Source of the DNA: Eleusine coracana subsp. coracana
Lineage: Eukaryota; Streptophyta; Magnoliopsida; Poales; Poaceae
Direction: 5' to 3'
DNA length: 64,000 nt
Assembly (NCBI GenBank): GCA_032690845.1
Contig: CM064434.1
Span: 34,142,342 to 34,206,341 of the forward strand
Under the pieces are notes generated by a model. The model did not search any database, was not told the origin of the DNA, and worked only from the letters and a program-made list of their open reading frames with translations. Position 1 is the first letter of the stretch; each line of letters starts with the position of its first letter. The translations under genes were made by a program, and so were the position numbers. Shown one piece after another: positions 21,701 to 33,685 of this stretch.

Positions 21701-22745
21701 CTTCCTCCTCCTACTCATCGTCCGAACCTTTGTCTGCCCTGCCTCAGGGCTATCAAGCCTCAGCGTTATGTGGCTCCCATGGCGGCAGAACAGCCTCCGC
21801 ATTGTATAGTTGCACAATGCGGTTGGTCCGGCCCCGGCGCCCCATTTCCCCTAGCAGTTCCCATTTCTTCTGGATTAAAGGGCCGAGATAGTGGTTTGCC
21901 TGGTGTTCTATCTCAGCGAAGTTGACCTTCAGGAGCCGCTCTTGGTCAAGTTGCAGATCGCCGCTCACGGGGTCCCGGGTAATGAATTGCACATGCCAGT
22001 TGGCCCGGAGGGGTTCGATGCACACGGCGCATAATTCCTCCACCAAGTCTCTCATACTCAGCCGCCCGGCGATTCGGGACAGTAACTGGACGCAGGTGGT
22101 AAGTCCACTGTCCTCTGGGATCACAGGCTTTGGAATGTACAGAATCTCGGCATTTCAGCTACGCAGGTTACTCTTTGTGCCCACGTTGTAATAGAACCAG
22201 CCGGCGGCGATATGTTTCCCCCATTGTTGCCTTGACCCCTTTGCTGGCACATCACGTTCGTGGCACAGCTGGAGGGTGATGGTATGGTAGTTCGATACCA
22301 TGGTGGGGTCCCCGGGACAAGGATGTTCTCGCTAGGAGGCCAAATGCGTAGCAGCAAAGGCATCGGCATGCGGGTCACTGCCCTCCATCCGGAAGGCCCA
22401 CTCAAAGCAGGCCAGTCGAGTGATGCTATTCAGCAGCACCTGCTGTATCTCGAGCCTATAGAGGGCCAGAATGTCTCTGACGAACCGGGAGCAGGGGAAT
22501 CGGAGCCCTGCTTCGAAGAACCGCTCAAAGACTACTATGGTGCCGGGCCGAGGTTGGGGCATGGTTTCACCGTCCTTCGGCACTGATGATCGGGACCTCT
22601 CGAACCATCGCTTAGGTTCAGCAGCCCATGTGTCTAGTAGCTCTTTGATTACAGAGCTCGGCCCCAGATAGGAGCTTCCGGCCTTCTTGTCATTGACTCT
22701 CTTCAGTTCAGATCTGGACACGGGCTTAGCTTTTCGAGGGCCCAT
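18731..22745 (-). pseudogene. antisense multi-exon gene of Tat element A (Transposase_28-like)
   Basis: Starts at ATG 22745 on the minus strand. The first exon is open to 22332 with WAAEPKRWFERSRSS, FERFFEAGLRFPCSRFVRD and ACFEWAFRMEG, the pattern of the grass 'putative gypsy type transposon' family (PF04195 as I recall it). It continues with EELCAVCIEPLRANWHVQF (22124-21753), an acidic/basic low-complexity part, a coiled coil (20407-20165) and a C-terminal part ending at 18731. Clear GT-AG introns lie at 21139-21056, 20585-20517 and 19540-19331; another is likely near 20160-20110. Some frames are broken (near 22330 and 22150), so the present copy is probably dead. A minus-strand TATATAAA lies about 170 bp upstream. 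It runs convergently to pol, the position of antisense extra ORFs reported for Tat elements. Confidence 0.75.
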
Positions 22746-23381
22746 TGTCTACCGAGGGGTGTGATTTAGTAGCTCAAAGAAGGGATGCCGAGCGGCCTTC
22801 GATGCGAGCGAGCGCGCGCTGAGTGGTGCGCAACAAAGGGTTAGCAGCGAGGCACTAGGGTTTCACGAGCGGTCGAGAAATGGAAGTGAAAGTGAGAAGA
22901 GAGGGGGTGAAAGGCTGGTTTATATAGCCAGTGGAGGGTGGGTCACGCGGCGATCTCTCGCGTCCGATCGCGCACTCACTGATCCGATGGCTGACGCGTG
23001 GAGTGGGGGCTGAGTTTATGACTGTGCGCCCACTTGGGTAGCGCGCTGGGTAACCGTGTTGGACGCATTTATAATCATGTCGGATGCATTCATGATAAAA
23101 TTACGTGGCACCTAAGGTTCGCATGGTGCGGTGGCTAGAGGCAGGGAGTTCGAATGCCATTCGGGCCGAGGGCAACATGATGTGGCAACTAGGGTTCGTA
23201 TGCCTCGTTCTTCTTGATTCACTAACTTCGTCGAATACGGTTATGGTTGGCAATATCAGGTAATCGAAGTATGGATGGCCTCCGGACAGGCCCGAAAGGG
23301 GGGGGGGAGACTAGGGGTGGTCATTTCGCATGATCATGGTTTCGGTCCTGCCGAAGGCGGATCTCACCCATGAGGGGCTAC
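22746..23381 (+). other. region between antisense gene start and 3' LTR of Tat element A
   Basis: On the minus strand this is promoter and 5' UTR of the antisense gene, including GGCTATATAAACCAGCC at 22929-22913 and a CT-rich leader. On the plus strand it leads to the purine tract before the LTR. A G-run lies near 23298-23307. Confidence 0.5.
22918..22926 (-). promoter_or_regulatory. TATA box candidate of the antisense gene in Tat A
   Basis: The minus strand reads CTATATAAACC about 170 bp upstream of ATG 22745, followed by a CT-rich leader typical of plant 5' UTRs. Confidence 0.5.
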
Positions 23382-23670
23382 TGTTGGGGGAAAGCCCACC
23401 CCTTAGTCTCCCCAAGGCCAAAAGACAGCCCAGCAATAAGAAACATGGTCCAACTGTGCCGACGGTCCAGAGGACCTTTGGCCCGGGAGGCGTCCGAAGG
23501 CCGGTACGGCCGAAGGCCATACGACACGGTGGGCCCCAAGCGTAGGCATTAGGGAATGACAGTCGGGGGCATGTATCGGATGCAGATTGAAGTACTAGAA
23601 TACCCTTAGGTCAAGTAGTGAGATGTGTAATGTAAGGTCTGGGGAAAATCTGTAAACACACCCGGAGGGT

Positions 23671-23700
23671 AGGTGAGCATGGATCTATAAATGCTCACCT
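23671..23700 (+). promoter_or_regulatory. TATA box enclosed in a perfect 10-bp inverted repeat
   Basis: AGGTGAGCAT, then ten bases containing CTATAA, then ATGCTCACCT. Position and sequence fit the core promoter of the LTR. Confidence 0.7.
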
Positions 23701-23780
23701 GCACCTCCGAGCGAGAGGATGGACTTCTGCCACCAGAACCTTCTTGTATTATTCTGACCAGACAATCCAAGAGTTCGTTG

Positions 23781-23810
23781 GCCGAAGGGCGCTTCTTCTA
23801 GCCCTTCGGC
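23781..23810. repeat. 10-bp stem, 10-nt loop hairpin in LTR
   Basis: GCCGAAGGGC and GCCCTTCGGC are perfect inverted copies 10 bp apart, about 110 bp downstream of the TATA hairpin. It would lie in the transcribed leader. Confidence 0.85.
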
Positions 23811-23925
23811 GTTGTACTATTGTGCCATTCTGTTCACTCCCTTGATAGCTTGTTCGAGAGACCTTCGGTCTGCCAAGCCCCCGGCTACCCCATTAAGTGT
23901 TTGTTCTGGATTTGTAACCACAACA

Positions 23926-25030
23926 TTGATGAAAATTGATTAGAAGTGAGTGGAAAGGAATGGGAGGTCGTCAGCAAGGCAAAGGGGCGTCCAGACCATC
24001 ATTAATTGGCATAAGGAGGGAGAGGAAAGGGTATGGAAGGGAGCTAAATGGACAGCCTTAATACAGAATGATTCATGGTCATTATTCTGAACTATTTCTT
24101 GCTCTTTTGGTGGGGATTTATGGAGGTGGCATGGGTGCTATTTTATGGAGCACAAACAGAAGCTTAGTTGCTTGGAATGTCCAAGGATTAATTAGGTGGT
24201 GTATGCTGCTAATTTGTGCTAATACTAGGAGAAGAAATAAAGAGTCTGACCACAAGCTTGTTAGTGGTTAAGGATAGCATCATGTGCTTGTTGCAATGCT
24301 ACAATGAGAGAGAAAACTTGGGAAACAAAGTGAATTGCACGAGTTATTCCCAACAAAAGAGCTAGGCTTCCATGCACAATGTTTTCATAGAGGTATTTGG
24401 TGTACCAACTTGATGGTATTGATTGTTTTGTAGAAATATGGAGGAATCTAACAACATATGTTGTGGAAGAAAGCATTTAGCACGATCTGGTGATGTTTCA
24501 TATCGTTTGGATGAGTGCATCGCCAGGAATGCCTATGCCAAATTGGTATTCGGTTGCCAGATGTGACGGGAGTAGAGGAGACAACATGAATCTCGGACTT
24601 CATAGGTCGGAAAAGAGGCAGGGTGCATTGGCATACATAACATGGGACATTGAGGGTTGCTTTTATAGGTCGGGAAGGCAGTGGAAGGTAGAGGAACGAG
24701 GTCACTAAGCTGCGTGTTGGAGAATTGGCCCAAGCGCCACATGAGGATTTGTTTTCATATATTTTTTTCTATTTCTAATTCTAAATCAAATTTCTACTCA
24801 AACTTTTGAAATACATTTTCACACAAGAAAACACTAATGCAAACTACTCTAGCATGAATGTAACAAACAAAAATAATAACTAATTTTTTAATTTAGAAAA
24901 TATGATTTTTGCCTAAACAAAATAATAACACTGATATTAATTAAAGTTACGTTTCAATCTATTTTAAAAAGTTTTAAAATTTAGTAAAATTTTATTAACA
25001 ACCTAAATTTGAAATTTGGGATGTTACATC
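23926..25030 (-). mobile_element. Del/Tekay-like LTR fragment
   Basis: Non-coding. Parts around 23960-24050 and 24850-25028 resemble 43370-43460 and 44640-44853 of the solo LTR, and it ends GGGATGTTACA just before CRM1. It is taken as the end of a related LTR, interrupted on its left by Tat element A. Short ORFs inside carry no recognisable motifs. Confidence 0.5.
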
Positions 25031-25789
25031 TGATGAGGACATCACTCCTATGGATAAACACAACACTCCGCCAATTCTGGACTTGGAGACGTGGAGGACC
25101 AGCAAGGACATGGAAGCCAAGGTGGAGGCCCAACCAAAACCGACTTTGATTCTGTTTCGCGGCCTAGAACCAGTCTGTACTAAAATGGACACCTAGGACG
25201 CATACGGACTCAGATTTGGACGTTCTGCATATGTACGAAAAGATAAGAAGTAGTCCTTGCCAATGCCTCTGGCCTCATGTCAAAATACGTTCGGAGGCAT
25301 CAAGAATCATCGAAATAAGAGAGGGTGTAGATTCTGTGTTGGTGCAGCGTCGCCTATTTTTGGCCTTTGGGCTTTGTATCCAGTTGAGCCTAATTAGGGG
25401 CGCATCCAGAGGGTCTTGTATGACCCTAGAGTCTTTATATATAGCTACCGCCGCACCAATAGCGTTCAGGTTTTGCTTAGATTATTCTGTTGATAATACT
25501 TTCACCGTCATAACGGTTTATGAGACCCCAACTTTGTGAGATTCATATTACATCTGCAATTATGTTGCATTCTTCTTTGTTCTTGCTTGTGTTCTTGATT
25601 CATAGGAAGGGATTAGCCTTCTCGGTAAGGTCAATCATTTTAGGATGGTTGATAACCAGAGGAGATGTTGTGTTGTGATTGTGGTGTTTAGAACGTGCTG
25701 TTCTGAAGCCGGATCGATTTGTGTGTCGCCTTCGACCAAATCAACTTATCCAGATCCTTTCCAAAGATTGGGAACCCTTGTTCACATCA
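25031..25789 (+). mobile_element. 5' LTR of CRM1
   Basis: It starts TGATGAGGACATCACTCC and ends TTCACATCA (TGATG/CATCA termini), the ends I know from grass centromeric CRM elements. At 759 bp it is shorter than the 3' LTR (921 bp) because about 163 bp, from GACTT at 31701 to GACTT at 31864 in the 3' LTR, are absent here. Confidence 0.85.
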
Positions 25790-25791
25790 AG

Positions 25792-25807
25792 TGGTAATTA
25801 GATCTTC
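25792..25807 (+). other. primer-binding site of CRM1 (mutated)
   Basis: TGGTAATTAGATCTTC two bases after the LTR. The other copy reads TGGTAATCAGAGCTTC, similar to the initiator-Met PBS TGGTATCAGAGC. Confidence 0.7.
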
Positions 25808-27035
25808 AGGTGCACCATCAGATTTGCGCTACCCTTAGTTAATTTTGTTTTGTATTCATCCTATCATCCATAGAAAAGCCAAAAATTCCCCCCCCCCCCC
25901 CCCGCCCATAACCATGTGTTTAGCCTATGCATATTTCAATTTCAGAGTCTGTAGTATTGAGTTTGTGCCCTAGTTCTTGTTTAGTCATAGTTTTTGTTTT
26001 TGTCACCAGTAGTGTTTCCCTTACAACCCCAGCTGCCATCCCCTTCACCATCCTCTGTTTTGTCGACTTTGTGTGCTAGGGTTGATTGATCGATACACCC
26101 AGCCTAATCGCACCCTAAACCCACCGTCAACACCTCGGACCAATCCCCACAAATTGCATTTTCTACTGCATCTAGGCCGCCAAAAAAACTTCCTACCTGA
26201 CTCCAAACCCGACTCCAAAACCGAGCCCTAACCCGACTCGGGTTTCGCCTCGGGTTTCTTGAGATCCGATTCCGACACCCCTTCGATAAAACGGGCATTA
26301 CTTTTTGCTCGGGTGTCTATTTTAGCTGAAATTTTTACAGGAGATTCTTGATAAAAAGTTGAGCATATCCACACTCGGCTATGCAGTATGTGCCCTCGTC
26401 AAAAAATTAAAAAAAATCAGGAAGATAAAGTAAAAATTGATTCAAGTTGAACCCCGATGTTTTTGGAAACTTCAAGAATTTCTATAGGCCACAACCTAGC
26501 TTTGTTTGAGATGAACTTTTCTATGGATTCTCCCTCATTGTTAGTGAGTTGAAAAAAAATATCAAAAAAATAAAATCAATAAAAAAGAAATTTGGGATTT
26601 CTACTAGTGCTATAGCTAGCCCCGTGGAATTTCTGGATTTGGCTGTTTTGCAGTTAGCCCCCTGTTATCGGTTGTGTGCCTTTGTCTCCTTGTTTCCACT
26701 TTGCTATCACTACTATTCTAGGACATACTTAGACCAACAACTAGGGACAAGTTACTTAAGCACTTATTCAGCTTTACTATCTATTTTCATTTGTGTGCCA
26801 CTCACAAATATATATTTGGCCTTTCTAGCTCTACATATTTCTTCTAGACAGCACACAGGTTATTGTGTGATCCTTCCAATCATGGAACACACCTCCCTGG
26901 TATCCTTTGCTTTGCTTTTCAGAAGTTTGTAAGAGCTTTGTAAGGAGCTTCCATTTGCCTGTGTTGAGAGGCACCACTGCTTAGTAGTTTTGTAGGGATA
27001 ACCTTCACTATTTGTTTGCTGTTTTGGTGTTTGTG
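25808..27035 (+). other. CRM1 untranslated leader
   Basis: Non-coding 5' leader, colinear with 55091-56271 of CRM2. It holds a C16 run (25888-25903) and a 15-bp palindrome AACCCGACTCGGGTT (26230-26244) that is also present in CRM2. Confidence 0.7.
25888..25903. repeat. C16 homopolymer in CRM1 leader
   Basis: Sixteen C in a row. The CRM2 leader has no such run at the homologous place. Confidence 0.9.
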
Positions 27036-28925
27036 CTGTTAGGAAGCGATGGAGAGGAGGCATCGCCCTCAAAATTTGATGAGTGCGTGAGCCAATGGCA
27101 GCTACAGAAGGCTTTGCAGGCTGCTCAGAGTGATTTGGCCAAGACAATCAGCTGCTCAGAGTGATTTGGTAGAGACAATTACTAGAACCGTTACTAATGT
27201 GGTCAGAAAGCTTCACATGGAGAAAGGATCGAGCATTGGAGAAGAGGGTCACTAAACTCACCAATCAGGTTGTCGAGTTGGAGACTGCTCACAAGATCAA
27301 CGACACAAACACCACCAACAACAACGATGTTGAAGACGACCATGATGAAGACACGGTGTATAAGGCTGATGGCACTATGGAGAGGTCAGCTACAAGGACA
27401 ACAAGATTATGACATCGTTTGCAACATAAAACTCAAGGTATGGGTGGTTTCCACAACTACAATTGTTGTCCACATAGTAACCATGCTCCAGATGACCCGT
27501 ATGCTAAAATTAAGTTTTCAATTCCTTCATTTTTAGGTCAGTATGATGGTGATGCTTATCATGATTGGGAGATGACTGTAGAACAAAAATTTAATGCCCA
27601 CCTTGTTCCTAAACAACATAGAGTTAGATAAGCCACTAGTGAGTTTAAGGACTTTGCTATTGTTTGGTGGAGTGGTCTAGCTGCTGAGACTGATTTGCCT
27701 ACTACTTGGGAAGAACTTAAGGTAGCAATACGTGATTGTTTGGTTCCTCCTTTTTTTATAGAGAGATTTGTAATAAACTGTAGCATTTAGAACAAGGAGA
27801 TAAAACTGTTCTGGAATACTTTAGTGAGCTTCAAAAGGGTTTGATTCGTTGTGCTGTAGTAGAAAAAGTATAGGATCAGATTTGCCATTTTTATTCTGGT
27901 TTGAGAAAAGAAATTCAGGACATCCTTGATTATAAAGAATATTATACCCTAAACCAGTATTTCTAGTTTGCTATGCTTGCAGAGAAAGAATCATAGGGAC
28001 TTTTCCAAGCTTTTGAGGAGTACAACAAGTGCAGGAACTTCTACCCTCCACGGCCGATAGGGACTTCGGGGCTGCCCAAGTCATCTTTCTGACCGCCCCC
28101 ACCAACAACTGTCAAGGGGACCAGTGTTGTTTCTACAGCACCAAGATCAGCCCCTGCACCTTCTACGCCGATCGCTGCCATGGACTTGGTCATGTGCAGA
28201 AAGATTGCCCAAGTAGACAGGCATATGTGGCGACAGACGATGGAGGTTACATGAGCACCTCCAATGTGGAGGATGAGGAGGAGGATGTCGCTGCCACCCG
28301 CCTTGACCTTGTCCTTGGAGGCGGAGACACCATGGGATACATGAACATTATTATTCAGCCTGTCCTTAGCACACATGTTCAGCAGCACGAGACGATGCAG
28401 CACCACAACTTATTCCAGATTTTCTTCGTCATCAAGAACCGCCGAGCATGTGTCATCATTGATGGAGGGAGCTGCAATAACTTGGTGAGTTCTGATGTGG
28501 TCAACAAGTTTGCTTTGACCACATGTCCACATCCACATCCATACTACATTCGGTGGCTAAATGAGTCTGGAAAAGCTAAGGTAACACAAACTTGTAAAGT
28601 TCCTTTTTCCATTGGTTATTATGCGGATTTTGTTAATTGTGATGTCGTACCCATGGAAGCATGTTCACTTTTATTGGATAGACCTTGGGAATTTGATAAT
28701 GATGCTGTACACCATGGTAAAGGTAATAAGTATACTTTTATGCATAAAGGAACTAAAATTACTTTGTTACAAATGACCCCTGATGAAATTATACAAGCTG
28801 ATTTAGAAAGAGCTGCAAGTTTGAAAAGTAAAGGTCCTGAAATTCAACAACCTATTAATTCTGATTCTACACCTAGTAATGTTAATGATTCTTCAAGTTC
28901 TAAGGGTGCTGGAATTAAATTATAA
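27036..28925 (+). pseudogene. gag: CRM1 gag and protease
   Basis: Colinear with CRM2 gag, whose ATG at 56272 is here changed to CTG. Gag has YAKIKFSIPSFLGQYDGDAY and WEMTVEQKFNAH (27490-27600) and RDCLVPP-type helices. The zinc knuckle around 28170-28215 keeps CHGLGHVQKDC but has lost the first cysteine. The aspartic protease centre is VIIDGGSCNNL (about 28452-28485), the DGGS form common in plant chromoviruses, followed by LLLDRPWEFDNDAVHHG. Stops occur near 27412, 27630, 27783, 27870 and 27964; from 28029 to 28925 the frame is open. Confidence 0.85.
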
Positions 28926-31739
28926 GGTCGTTCATGTCTTGCAACAAAATCTGAGCTTGTTGAAATTTCTACTGCTGATGATATTTGCTATGCTTTGATA
29001 TGCAAACAAACTTTGTTTTTGCTTGATGATATTGCTTCTAGTGCTTTGCCTCCTGCTATCACTAACCTTTTGCAGGAGTACGAGGATGTTTTCCCAGTTG
29101 AGATACCCCCGGGATAGCCACCATTGAGAGGGATTGAGCATCAAATTGATTTGATTTCGGGTGCTACTTTGCCAAACCGTGCTGCTTATATTTCCAACCC
29201 TAAGGAAACTAAGGAGATACAACAACAAGTCCAAGACCTTTTGGATCGTGGGTACATTCGTCAATCACTTAGTCCTTGTATTGTTCCTGTACTTTTGGTT
29301 CCTAAGAAAGATGGTACTTGACGTATGTGTGTAGATTGTAGCCATTAACAACATTACTATTAGGTATCGTCATCCTATTCCTAGGCTAGACGACATGCTA
29401 GATGAGTTATGTGGTGCTATAATTTTCACTAAAATTAATTTGCGTAGTGGCTACCATCAAATTAGAATAAAACTTGGAGATGAATGGAAAATAGCTTTCA
29501 AAACCAAATACGGGTTATATGAGTGGTTAGTAATGCCTTTCGGTTTAACTAATGCACCTAGTACTTTCATGCGCTTGATGAATGAGGTTTTAAGAGCTTT
29601 CATTGGCTAATTTGTGGTAGTTTACTTTGATGATATCTTTATTTATAGCAAATCCATAGATGAACATATGAATCATTTGTGTGTTGTTTTTGATGCTTTG
29701 TGAGATGAACGTTTATTTGGTAACCTTGAGAAGTGTACCTTTTGCACGGATCGGGTCTCTTTTCTTGGCTATGTTGTGACTACATAGGAAATTGAGGTGG
29801 ATGAGGTGAAGATTGAAGCCATAAAGAGCTGGCCTGTACTAAAAACTATCTCACAAATGCGGAATTTTCTTGGTCTTGCAGGTTTTTACCGCTGCTTTGT
29901 CAAAGATTTGAGCACCATTGCTGCACCTTTGCATGAGTCAACAAAGAAGGGCGTTGATTTCCATTGGGGTAAGGTACCATCATGAGTTTTTTGATGCTTT
30001 GAAGGACAAACTTACACATGCACCATTGCTGCAATTTCTAAATTTTGATAAGACTTTTGAGCTTGAATGTGATGCTAGCACTATAGGCATTGGTGGTGTT
30101 TTGATGCAAGAAGGTAAACCTGTTGCATAGTTTAGTGAGAAAACCACTGGGCATGTTTTAAATTATTCCACATATGATAAGGAACTATATGCACTTGTAC
30201 ATTCCTTAGAGATGTGGCATCATTATTTGTGGCCCAAAGAATTTGTTATTCATTCTGATCATGAATCACTTAAGTATATTCGTTCTCAATGCAATTTGAA
30301 CCATAGACATGCTAAATGGGTTGAGTTTATTGAGTCTATTCCTTATATTATTAAACATGAGAAAGGGAAGGATAATGTGATTGCTGATGCTTTATTTAGG
30401 CGATATACTTTGTTGTCTCAACTTGATTGCAGAATTTTTGGACTTGAGGCAATTAAAGAACAATATGTTGTTGATGTTGATTTTAAAGATGTATTGCTGC
30501 ACGATAAAGAAGGTCGTGCTTGAAACAAATTTGTGTTGAATAATGATTTCTTCTTTAGAGCTAACCTCCTATGCATTCCAGTTGGTTCTGTTTGTTGTTT
30601 GTTGTTATAGTAGGCGCATGGAGGTGGATTAATGGGTCATTTTGGTGCTAAGAAGACGAAGGATATTTTCACCACACACTTCTTTTGCCCAAGGATAAGG
30701 AAAGGTGTTGAGCGTTTTGTTGCTCGCTGCACTACATGTCAAAAAGCTAAGTCTCATTTGAATCCACATGGGTTATACATGCCACTTCCTGTTCCGTCTA
30801 TTCCTTGGGCAGATATTTCTATGGACTTCGTTTTAGGACTACCTAGGAGTAAGAGGGGGAGTGATAGCATTTTTGTTGTTGTGGATCTTTTTCAAAGATG
30901 ACACACTTTATACCATGTCATAAAACTGATGATGCTAGTTATATTGCTGACCTCTTTTTCAAAGAAATTGTACGTTTGTATGGTATGCCTTCTACTATTG
31001 TTTCAGATCGTGATACAAAGCTAAGTTGGCTACAAAGTTCCTATTTTCTACAACTTGTCACCCACAAACTGATGGACAAACTGAGGTTGTGAACCGCACT
31101 TTGGGCACTATGTTGAGAGCTATTTTGAAGAAAAAATTGAAGCAATGGGAAGAATGTTTGCCTCATGTTGAGTTTGCTTATAATCGGGCAACACATTCTA
31201 CTACCAAGGTTCCCTTCAAGGTAGTGTATGGTTTTGATCCACATGATATACTTTCTCTACCTATTAATGAGAGAGTTCATGTTGACGCTAAGGAGCGTGC
31301 TGAATTTATTTTGCAAATGCATGAGACCACTAGAATTAGCACTGAAAAGATGAATGAAAAGTATAAAATTGCTGGTAGTTAAGGTAGAAAGGAAATAAAG
31401 CTTGATGTAGGAGATTTAGTGTGGTTACACTTGAGGAAGGATAGATTTCAAGAATTGAGAAAGTCTAAATTAATGCCTAGAGCTGATGGTCCATTTAAAA
31501 TAATTGAGAAGATTAATGATAATGCATACAAACTTGAGTTGCCTCCCGAGTTCGGAGTTAGTCCTACTTTTAACATTTCAGATTTGAAACCATACTTGGG
31601 AGAAGAGGATGAGCTTGAGTCGAGGATGACTCCACTTCAAGAGGGGGAGGATGATGAGGACATCACTCCTATGGATATACACAACACTCCTCCAATTCTG
31701 GACTTCCAAGGTCCAATGACTAGAGCTCGTGCACGATGA
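28926..31739 (+). pseudogene. pol: CRM1 pol: RT, RNase H, integrase
   Basis: RT carries RSGYHQIRIKLGDEW, PFGLTNAPSTFMRLMNEVL and the catalytic YFDD at 29623-29634, just after a stop at about 29608. RNase H (about 30058-30130 onward) has FELECDAS and FVIHSDHESLKYI. Integrase has the zinc domain (HFGAKKTKDIF, CTTCQKAKS), core remnants (MDFVLGLPRS, TIVSDRDTK, HPQTDGQTEVVNR) and a GPF-type C-terminus (RADGPFKIIEKIN, FNISDLKPYL), then GPMTRARAR, ending inside the 3' LTR. No chromodomain is seen, consistent with CRM, whose C-terminus runs into the LTR. Many stops and shifts, for example 29101, 29320, 29985 and 30523, make it inactive. Confidence 0.9.
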
Positions 31740-32572
31740 CTAAATTTAGAGGTGAGCTCGTTACTACGTTCTTCATTATATGTCACTTTTGAGAATGGTT
31801 TGCTGCCTAATGATTATATTATAATTAGGTACCATGGAGAGGACCAGGAGATGATGGGAGAAAGACTTGGAGACGTTGAGAACCAGCAATGACGTGGAGG
31901 CCAAGGTGTAGGCCTAACCAAAACCGACTTTGAGTCTGTTTCGGGGCCTAGAACCAGTCTGGACTAAAACGGACGCCCAGGATGCATACTGACTCAGATT
32001 TGGATGTTCTAAATATGCTTGGAAAGATAAGAAGAAGCCCTTTCTAATGCCGCTGGCCTAATGTCAAAAATCATCCAGAGTCATCGGGAATCGTCAAAAC
32101 AAGAGAGGATCCAGAATCTGTGATGGTGTTGCATCGCCCGTTTTTTGCCTTTGGGTTTTGTATGTAGTGGAGCTCAATTAGGGGCGCGTCCAGAGGGTCT
32201 TGCATGACCCTAGAGTCTTTTTTTACAGCTGCCTTCGTACCATTAGGGTTCGAGTTTTGCTTAGAATATTCTGTTCATAACAGTTTCACCGACATAACAG
32301 TTTGTGAGACCTAACTTCGTGAGATTCTTAATACATCTGCAATTGTGTTGCAGTCTTGTTTGTTCTTGCTTGTGTTCTTGATTCACAGGAAGGGATTAGC
32401 CTTCTCGGCAAGGTCAATTGTTTTAGGATGGTTGATAACCAGAGGAGACGTCATGCTGTGATTGCGGGGTTTAGAACGTGCTGTTCTAAAGCCGAATCGA
32501 TTTGTATGTCGCCTTCGACCAAATCAACTTATCCAGAACCTTTTGGAAGATCGGGAACCCTTGTTCACATCA
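31652..32572 (+). mobile_element. 3' LTR of CRM1
   Basis: It starts TGATGAGGACATCACTCC within the pol coding end, right after the purine tract AAGAGGGGGAGGA, and ends TTCACATCA. The first part doubles as coding sequence for the integrase tail. Immediately after it begins a truncated Tat LTR, so no target-site duplication can be confirmed. Confidence 0.85.
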
Positions 32573-33032
32573 TGGTCTTCCTAATTTATGACTTGTTCAT
32601 ATCAACGTTGAAGGTCACTCGGCAAATAACAGCTCAAAATTAGAAAGCACTCGGGGTCTGCTGTGGGATACCTGCCTTACGGGTATCCGAAGACATGCAT
32701 AAGTCAGTAATCAACAGGATACTTCGTCAACAAGGAAATTGACCGAGTTTGCTTGGAGCACAAGGTAATTAGAGGTAGACTTTCTATGTAAATTTGTATA
32801 GGTTATGAGTAGAACTCTTCTTGTACCCCCAGCCAACCGGATATATAAGGTGGCAGGGATCCCCCATCGGGGACACAACATTACAAGCAATACAATCCAC
32901 AAAACACAGGATGTAGGGTTTTTACTCTCATCGAGAGGGCCCGAACCTGTATAACTTGGCGTCTTTGCAACCATCATAGTTCTTAGTCTCAATGTAGCCC
33001 TATAAATTTATTGCCGAGATCAAGTCTCGACA
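32573..33032 (+). mobile_element. 5' LTR remnant of Tat element B
   Basis: It matches 39229-39700 (TCTTCCTAATTTATGA, CTGTGGGATAC, CGGATATATAAGG, TTTTTACTCTCATCGA, CCCGAACCTGTATAAC) and ends TCTCGACA. The start is missing because CRM1 abuts. Its TATA region (about 32829-32860) is again enclosed in an inverted repeat. Confidence 0.75.
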
Positions 33033-33685
33033 TGGGTGAACAAGAGGCAACTAATCCCTGGTTCTACACATGGTTTCAGCAGGACTACTATATGTCTTTT
33101 CTCATAGACAAGAACCAGAAGAACCATCTAGCCTCCCATCAATGGATTGATTGGTTCTACATGGAGTCCGAGGAAAATCGAGTGTTCAATGAGATCATCC
33201 AAGTATGCAAGGATAGAGGAGTCTATGACTTGATGGTTTCAACTATGATTGGAATGAGGAGGTAATCTGCCAGTTCTATTCCACTCTCTTTCTTGATGGC
33301 AACGACGTCCTTTGTTGGAGAACTCAAGGAGTGGAGTATTTTGTCTTAGCAAGTCGCTTTGCAAGCTACTTCTTTCAATGAAATTCTAATCACACTAGAG
33401 AGATCATCTCTAATGAACCCGTGATGAAGGAGAAGGACATGGCTTTCATGTACTATGAAACTTGTCCAAATGTGTTTGGCACAACTAACGGACTTCACAA
33501 CTTCTACCTCACTCTCAACCGGATTCTTTGAGTCACTATTGCACCAAAGGGTGGATATGCTACAGCTATAGTGGAGTCCTCCAGGAACATTCTTGCTAGA
33601 TTTGCTCCGGATGCCACTCCATTTTATGTGATGGACTTCATCACAAATGACAACTTTGTGTCATCCATTTTGTTCGAGGGTTCTT
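33032..33685 (+). pseudogene. fragment of a grass transposon-associated ORF
   Basis: An ATG overlapping the LTR end opens a frame with FLIDKNQKNHLASHQWIDW and CKDRGVYDLMV, then continues in other frames with YDWNEEVICQFY, MKEKDMAFMYYETCP and SRNILARFAPD. I recognise the style (YDWN-EVICQFY) from unclassified grass retrotransposon proteins but cannot assign a function. No PBS separates it from the LTR, so the join is probably a rearrangement. It is broken by stops near 33262, 33348 and 33530, and ends where an inverted gag begins. Confidence 0.5.

Larger units (their letters stand above)
23382..23925 (+). mobile_element. 3' LTR of Tat element A
   Basis: It starts TGTTGGGGGAAAGC after GAGGGGCTAC and ends CCACAACA, giving TGTTG/CAACA termini over 544 bp. 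TATA lies at 23684-23692 inside a perfect 10-bp inverted repeat, and a second 10-bp hairpin follows at 23781-23810. The next five bases are TTGAT. No matching 5' LTR is present in the window. Confidence 0.8.

Noticed and set aside
24068..24742. Short ORFs on both strands between Tat A and CRM1
   Set aside because: No motif, no codon bias, and the region matches non-coding LTR sequence seen again near 43370-44853.
33032..33262. A host gene starting at 33032
   Set aside because: The ATG overlaps an LTR end and the frame continues, broken, as a known style of grass transposon protein.
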